From: Hoplostethus atlanticus
Lineage: Eukaryota; Chordata; Actinopteri; Trachichthyiformes; Trachichthyidae
Assembly: GCA_034670405.1 (NCBI GenBank)
Contig: JAXDDX010000040.1
Span: 1,192,501 to 1,256,500, forward strand
Reading direction: 5' to 3'
DNA length: 64,000 nt
Numbering within the stretch: the first letter of the stretch is position 1; every line of letters begins with the position of its first letter. The notes below the pieces were generated by a model. The model saw only the letters and a program-made list of their open reading frames with translations, ran no database searches and had not been told where the DNA came from. The translations under genes were made by a program, and so were the position numbers. Positions 58,648 to 64,000 of the stretch are shown piece by piece.

Positions 58648-61600
58648 ATGATGTCTTTCTCCAAGCCAGTGCAGCTGCTAGCCTACGAACTGAGCTGCCC
58701 TATCTGCCTTCAGCTCTTCTCTGACCCGGTGGTTCTCCCCTGTGGCCACAACTACTGCCTGGCCTGCATCCGCAAGGCCTCCGACACCGTCGGCGGGGAT
58801 GGCAAAACGCTTCCGCGTTGCCCCGAGTGCCGCGAGGAGTACGAGGGCATTGACTCCCTGCAGAAGAACTTCAAACTTTGCAGCATCATCGAGGGTTACC
58901 GAGCCAGCACGTCTCAGCTGGACAGCCAGCCAGAGACGGGGCAGAAGGCGGAGGTTTGGTGTGACCACTGTATTGACGGGGAGTCGCTGGCTGTCAAGAC
59001 CTGCCTGAGGTGCGAGGTGTCGCTGTGTGCCCGGCCACCTTCAGAAGCACCAGGACAAGGAGTCGTTCAGGATCCACGCCCTGGTGGAGCCCCAGAACGA
59101 GCTGGGGACGAGGGGCTGCGCCACCCACGGGCGTCCCCTGGAGTACTTTTGTTCCAGCGACATGACCTCGCTGTGCGCCACGTGCTTCATAGAAGGCGCT
59201 CACCAGAACCACGACGTCCTCACCTTCGACGTGGCCGAAGAGGAGATGAGACGAGCACTGCAGAGCCGCAGCAAGGTAGCTCTGCTGGTTTCAGATTAAC
59301 TTTTATCAATACATTTATCAATAAACACGGCCCAATATCTCGGCATATCTCACCTACAGTTTTACAGTCTGGGTACAGCAGCAGCAGTCTAGCGGTGTAT
59401 TTTGCACCAACAAACGCTATGGGGAAATCAGAGCTAATGATAGCAACAGAGTCCTTTGGAGAGAACAGGTTGAAGCAAAGTTTAATGGTGACGAGGTTTT
59501 TTTTTCCACCTTGTGTCTGTGGGGAAACCATATTCCAAATGTGTCCCACTTCAACCGCTTGTAACCTTCATAGAGCGGCCGGCGGCTGCGTGGCACGCTG
59601 CCAGACTTCTTTGGAAAGCGGTCTAAGTGACAAGAATGGTAAAACTTCCTGACTGACTAGATCAGTGTACTGACTCGTGTGGATTCCTTGTGACAGGCTC
59701 AGAGTGAATGCTTGATTCCAGGTCACTGATTCAAGTTAGAGATTAATATGTGAGCTGAGCAAAATGAAAGGTCAAAATCACCTCAGTCCCCACTTCTCAT
59801 GTTTCAAACTCAAACTCAGTCCTAACAAATACAGCAAATATAAATAGATAATGGACACACACACACACACACACACATCCCATATATAACAGGTTGATTC
59901 CCTGTTTGCAGGTGGTTTCCTTCAGGCTGCAGATGACAGAGAGTTTCCTACAGAGGGCAGCAGAGGAGCAGGGAGCCTCGGAGGCCATAGGAGACAAACT
60001 GGTCAGCAAGGCTGTCACACTCATGGACAATATGGTCGCCCTGGTGGACAGGTAATATACTGCACGGGCGTTGGTATCGCTATTGCATTGAAAAGACATT
60101 TGTGGTGTCCCAAAATAGAAACACATTCATTGGATTCCATTCCAGCGCAAGTATATACCTTTTCATGTGACTTACCTTGCATGTGACTGATACTCCGTAG
60201 TAAAATGCTCCATATAAATTTAGATCAGTGAGATTTAAAAAGGTGGGTAAACGTACATCTGGTACATTTCTCCGTCATGCATTACCATGATGATAGCTGG
60301 TATTCAACACAATATAACAACAATCCACCCTGTTCAGGTGGTGGTTGTTGGAGGAAGAGAAGGACTCTCACAGATCATATTGCATGCCAGCAGCAGGGTT
60401 CGGTTGAACTGGAAGAACAACAGCAAGACTATGCTGGCTGTTATCTTACCAACTATCTAACCCATATCAACTCAGTGTACCCATTTGTCTGCAAGCTCCA
60501 GTTCACCCACATTTTTTATCTTTGACGTACATTGATAGTATCAGGTCGGTTGGTTTGACCAATATGGGTTTTCAGCCAATACTGATATTTTTGGATTGAA
60601 GCTGCTGGCAGATGATATTTTATGACATGATTCAATATCTTAAAATGTGACCATTTGTGTGCCAAAAAGGAAATTCAGTAAGTATTCAGTGTTTACCCCA
60701 GAATTGTATTCTTGTCAGGGTGAAACAGCATTTAGACCATGGGACCCTAAAACTCTCCATTGAAACCAAAGAGAATAAGAATAATACATATTAATTCACC
60801 CAATTATCCAATAATTCTTTTATGCTTTTCTGGAAATGTTGGTTGATTGATTGGTAACGCCCTATGATGATGATCACCACCTTTTTATTTACTGCTACAC
60901 TGAATGCAGTCTACTGTCTCAGGTACAGGGAGCGTCTGAGTGTGCTGATGGAGGAGGAGCGCTGTCATCGCCGGCAGAGCTGGCAGCTTGGGCTGGCTGC
61001 ACTGGAAGACCAGCAGCAACAGTTACTGGAGGCCCAGCAGAGCAGCACGCAGGCCCTCACCGAGACAGACAAGTGCCTCTTCATACACAGGTGGGTTTAT
61101 GAGTGGAAAGCCATGCTGCTTTTGCAACAGATCGAAGACAGGCGTTCTGCACAGCCCCTGCGTCCGATGTAGTCTGCTACCGAAAGGACGACTGACAAGA
61201 TATCATCTGGTTAATGTGGGGGGAAAAATGAGGCGTACAGTAGGTCACCTGACTATCAGCGTAGAGGGAACATTGGTCCTGAACGCTCCTGGTGTCATTT
61301 TTTTCTTTCAGAGATGGCTTGTCAATACATTTCTGGCATTTATTTTTGCTATTGATCTTCGCTCTGCGTTATAAATATAAAAAACTAGAAAATCTATTTC
61401 AGATTCACTTACGCTAAGGTGTGGAGAGTGCCACTCTTTGTCCTACCCGGGCGATGCCCCTGTTTAGCTCTTTTAGATTACATTAGAAGAAACTTTATTG
61501 ATTCCCGTGGAGTAATTGGTTCGTCAGAACAGCGGAGAATAGGATTTAGATAGGAATAAGACAATAGATAGTGCTGAAAAAAAACAACAACAACTACTGA

Positions 61601-62632
61601 ACATATTGAAAATAATACAGAAAATAAAGATAATGTCTTCACTGACAAATTGAGAGTGTGCATCACTAACTATTCACATTATCCGGTATACAGAGAGGAG
61701 ATGTGTCCAGACATGTACATATGCATTTCAAGCTTTTCACATTATCAGATTTACAAATGGAGGTCACTAACAGCATGTACAGTATGTGCAGAATGTGCAG
61801 ATGTGCATTGTTAGCTTTCACCTTTACAGGAGGTAAATATATAAATATAAATATTTCATAAAGAAAGGTAATGCAATATTACAACAAAAAAAGCGACCCA
61901 AGGCGACTTCTTCCCCTCCCCAGGTTCATGCTGATTGAAGCCCAGCTGAGAGAAGCCGTCACAGGCACCGTTCCCGCGAAGATCCCTTCAAAGGCCCCTC
62001 TGGACACCAAGAGGCTCCAGGCGGGCCTCAAAACCCAGGACTTCCGCTCGGAAATGATCCGCCTCCTGGAGTCCCTCCATGTCCTCCTCAACCCCCTGGA
62101 GCTCACCTTCAACCTCTGCACCGCCCACCCCAGCCTCACGCTCTCCAATGACCTGCGCACCGTCAAGTATAGCTCCGCCAAGCAGCCATACGGGGAGAAC
62201 CTAGAGCGGTTTACCAGCGCGCCCCAGATCCTGTGCAACCAGGGGTTCTCGGGTGGGGAGCACGTGTGGGTGGTAGAAGTGGGGCCCTACAGCATGTGGT
62301 CACTGGGCCTGTGCCACAAGAGCATCTCTCGCCGCGGCGACCACAGTCGTCTGGGACACAACACCGTCTCCTGGCGACTGCAGTGGAAAAACAAGAAGCT
62401 GACGGCGTGCCACGCCTCCTCCAACGTGGCGCTGGGGGAAACGGCCGCTCAGCCGCTGAGAATTGAGGTGGCGCTGGATTATGAGGGTGGGACGCTGGCG
62501 TTCCACAGCACCAAGGGGCGCAGGCAGCACCTCCACACCTTCAGGGCTGTGTTCAGGGAGCCGGTTTACCCAGCGTTCAGTATCCACTCCAACACACCAG
62601 AGTCCTGGATCACACTACAGAATGGGATGTGA
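58648..62632 (+). CDS. TRIM-family E3 ubiquitin ligase (RING, two B-boxes, PRY-SPRY), one extra base in exon 1
   Basis: Tripartite-motif E3 ligase; family members act in ubiquitin signalling and often in innate immunity. Exons: 58648-59275, 59912-60051, 60923-61090, 61924-62632. The RING has C3HC4 spacing (C17, C20, C32, H34, C37, C40, C58, C61). B-box 1 begins at C105. B-box 2 contains CATHGRPLEYFC ... CATCFIEGAHQNH. Exons 2-3 encode the coiled coil (FRLQMTESFLQRAAEEQ; YRERLSVLMEEERCHRR). Exon 4 encodes PRY-SPRY (LTFNLCTAHPSLTLS; FSGGEHVWVVEVG; SWRLQWKNKKLTACH). Exon 1 is 628 nt. Just after C127 the run 'gcccggccacc' holds one base more than needed to continue ARHLQKHQDKESF; without it the sum is 1644 nt, 547 residues. 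This is a recent lesion or a sequence error, since all later parts are open. The exact TRIM orthologue is not recognised. AATAAA at 63081-63086 is the likely poly(A) signal. Confidence 0.8.
60545..60740. repeat. Diverged copy of the 'ttgaccaatatggg' repeat in TRIM intron 2
   Basis: Shares TTTGACCAATATGGG and following GATATT words with the MITE-like element at 11265-11507. The right end is not clear. Confidence 0.4.
61480..61860 (-). repeat. Possible LINE/SINE tail in TRIM intron 3
   Basis: On the minus strand the words CCACGGGAATCAATAAAGTT match the terminal style of fish LINE or SINE 3' ends. The remainder is AT-rich with repeated TGTGCAGA words and no coding potential. Confidence 0.35.
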
Positions 62633-63300
62633 CCACAACCACTACTGTAAAATACCTTGATATTAAAGTGTATTTACTGGTAATTTTTAACTATTAATTT
62701 GTTATCTAGCGTGAGAGAATTTTAATAATTTGAGATAATTTTGTTTACAAAAAATCTCAACGAAACATTCTCTTAACTTATCAAATCTACTACTGTATAG
62801 CGTACATCCTCATTCTTCATGATCAGAGTATTTTTTTGGGAGTTTCTTGATCAATGCATGTGCTTTTTAAATGGATCAGCCTAATTTGTCTCTCTTGGAC
62901 AGTATGAGAAACATGTTCATAATTTGTCTGTATATTGAAAGTTAATTGAAAGTTACCTGAATGTTGAACGTTCACATTTTATTTGTTTACATACAACAAA
63001 TGTCAGTGTAGGTGAAGACTGACAGGTATTGACCTTGAATATGGTCTTTTATGAGACACATGCACTGTGTTTATGCTACAAATAAACTCTGGTTATAATA
63101 CTTGATTTTGTGTCTTCGTTGACAAAATGTCTGGCGTCCATGATCTATATTTCTGAACAATCGGCCACCATGGGAGGAAAAATCCCTTAAAGTACATGAT
63201 TCCCTTCTTGTATGTATGTATGTATGTATGTATTATAGATAGATAGATAGATAGATAGATGGATAGATAGATATATGGATCGAATAATTGGAAATTGAAA
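62633..63300 (+). other. TRIM 3'UTR and downstream microsatellites
   Basis: This follows the TRIM stop TGA. AATAAA at 63081-63086 is the probable poly(A) signal. Immediately downstream lie a TATG run (63212-63231) and a GATA run (63236-63270). No gene is seen. Confidence 0.6.
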
Positions 63301-63301
63301 C

Positions 63302-63363
63302 GGATCCACGCCCTGGTGGAAGCCCCAGAACGAGCTGGGGACGAGGGGCTGCGGCACCCACGG
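63302..63363 (+). repeat. Displaced 62-bp copy of TRIM exon 1
   Basis: It matches TRIM exon 1 at 59070-59130 with one inserted base and one substitution by eye (both start GGATCCACGCCCTGGTGGA and end CACCCACGG). It is in the same orientation, 4.2 kb downstream, and directly follows the GATA microsatellite. It is too short to be functional. Confidence 0.9.
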
Positions 63364-63544
63364 TCTTCACACATTCATCTATCGATTTACAACAACACAT
63401 GATAAAAAATTCTCATTTGCAATGTAATTCAACTCACCTGTGACAGGTTGCAGGTGCCCACATGGTATAAATGTATACATTTATTAATAATCTTATTTAG
63501 AAGTTTGCTGCTCATTGAATTGGAATCTCCCAGGAGGTGGTGGT

Positions 63545-64000
63545 AAGAGGAAAACTGATCTCAGATGTCATTGTAGGTTAGTGTGAGCCATTGAAAAAAC
63601 ACCATGCATGACATTCCAAGGATCTCAAGGCTGACCTGGAGAGGTCTGGTAATGGTTTCAGCCAGTATCATATGCTGGACAGTGAACCAAGAAGGCCTTT
63701 ACGGACGGAGGGGGAAGACCCCACTGCTGAAAGAGAAACACATGAAGGCCTCATTGATCTTTGCCAAGACCTAAATCCTTCTGGGAAAATGTTCTGTGGA
63801 AGGATGAAACCAAATTAGAGTGGTTTGTTTACAGACAGGTCGAAATCAAGCTTTTAAAGAAAAGAACGCCCTACCTAGAGTCAAATACTGTCCCATAATG
63901 CTGTAGGACTGCTTTATGGGACATCAAACATTGAAGAATTGGAGCGCGTTGCAATTGAAGAGTGGGAGAAACTGCCAGCAGAAAGGTGCAGGAGGCTTAT
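63545..64000 (+). mobile_element. Tc1-like transposase remnant, runs off the window
   Basis: Fragments of a Tc1-family transposase are readable in shifting frames: ERSGNGF-like words near 63640, ENVLWKDETKLEW (about 63787-63825, catalytic DET), and near the end ELERVAIEEWEKLPAERCRRL. The stretch between the second and third blocks is shorter than a full DDE domain. It is degenerate, and both ends are unresolved because the window stops. Confidence 0.7.

Overview
The window looks like nuclear DNA of a percomorph-type teleost fish. Introns are short, CA/TG, GA and tetranucleotide microsatellites are very dense, and tRNA-derived SINEs, Tc1-like transposons and small palindromic MITEs of types familiar from fish are scattered throughout. 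All genes have vertebrate-type spliced or single-exon structures. No rRNA, functional tRNA, CRISPR or viral element was seen.

Layout: (1) 3.7-23.7 kb, plus strand, is a complete class IIa histone deacetylase gene, hdac7. It has 24 coding exons with intact splice sites that sum to a 965-residue protein, followed by a 3'UTR of about 3.4 kb. (2) 31.4-32.0 kb, minus strand, is a single-exon Twist-family bHLH gene, best called twist3. It is convergent with hdac7, the same arrangement as TWIST1/HDAC9 and TWIST2/HDAC4, so this is the third member of an ancient paralogon. (3) 32.6-39.2 kb is repeat-rich intergenic DNA with a palindromic MITE split by a LINE tail. (4) 39.3-54.3 kb is the most unusual region: a family of polytopic membrane proteins I do not recognise. 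One minus-strand gene (A) lies head to head with a plus-strand gene (B). B sits in a recent tandem array of about 4.4 kb units with three copies (B1-B3), separated by truncated antisense remnants of A. A and B share an almost identical 367-bp coding block on opposite strands although the rest of the two proteins has diverged, which suggests gene conversion. A and B2 each carry a one-base frameshift; B1 and B3 look intact. (5) 54.3-58.4 kb holds microsatellites and an internally deleted Tc1-like transposon. (6) 58.6-62.6 kb, plus strand, is a TRIM gene (RING, B-box 1, B-box 2, coiled coil, PRY-SPRY) in four coding exons with one extra base in the B-box 1 codons. (7) The right end holds a displaced 62-bp copy of that TRIM exon and a second Tc1-like remnant running off the window.

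The hdac7 and twist genes are chromatin and transcription regulators that have stayed linked since the vertebrate genome duplications. The A/B array and the TRIM gene belong to faster-evolving gene classes. Within hdac7, TG runs lie just upstream of exons and CA runs just downstream of donors with a strong strand bias, an arrangement that may matter for splicing.
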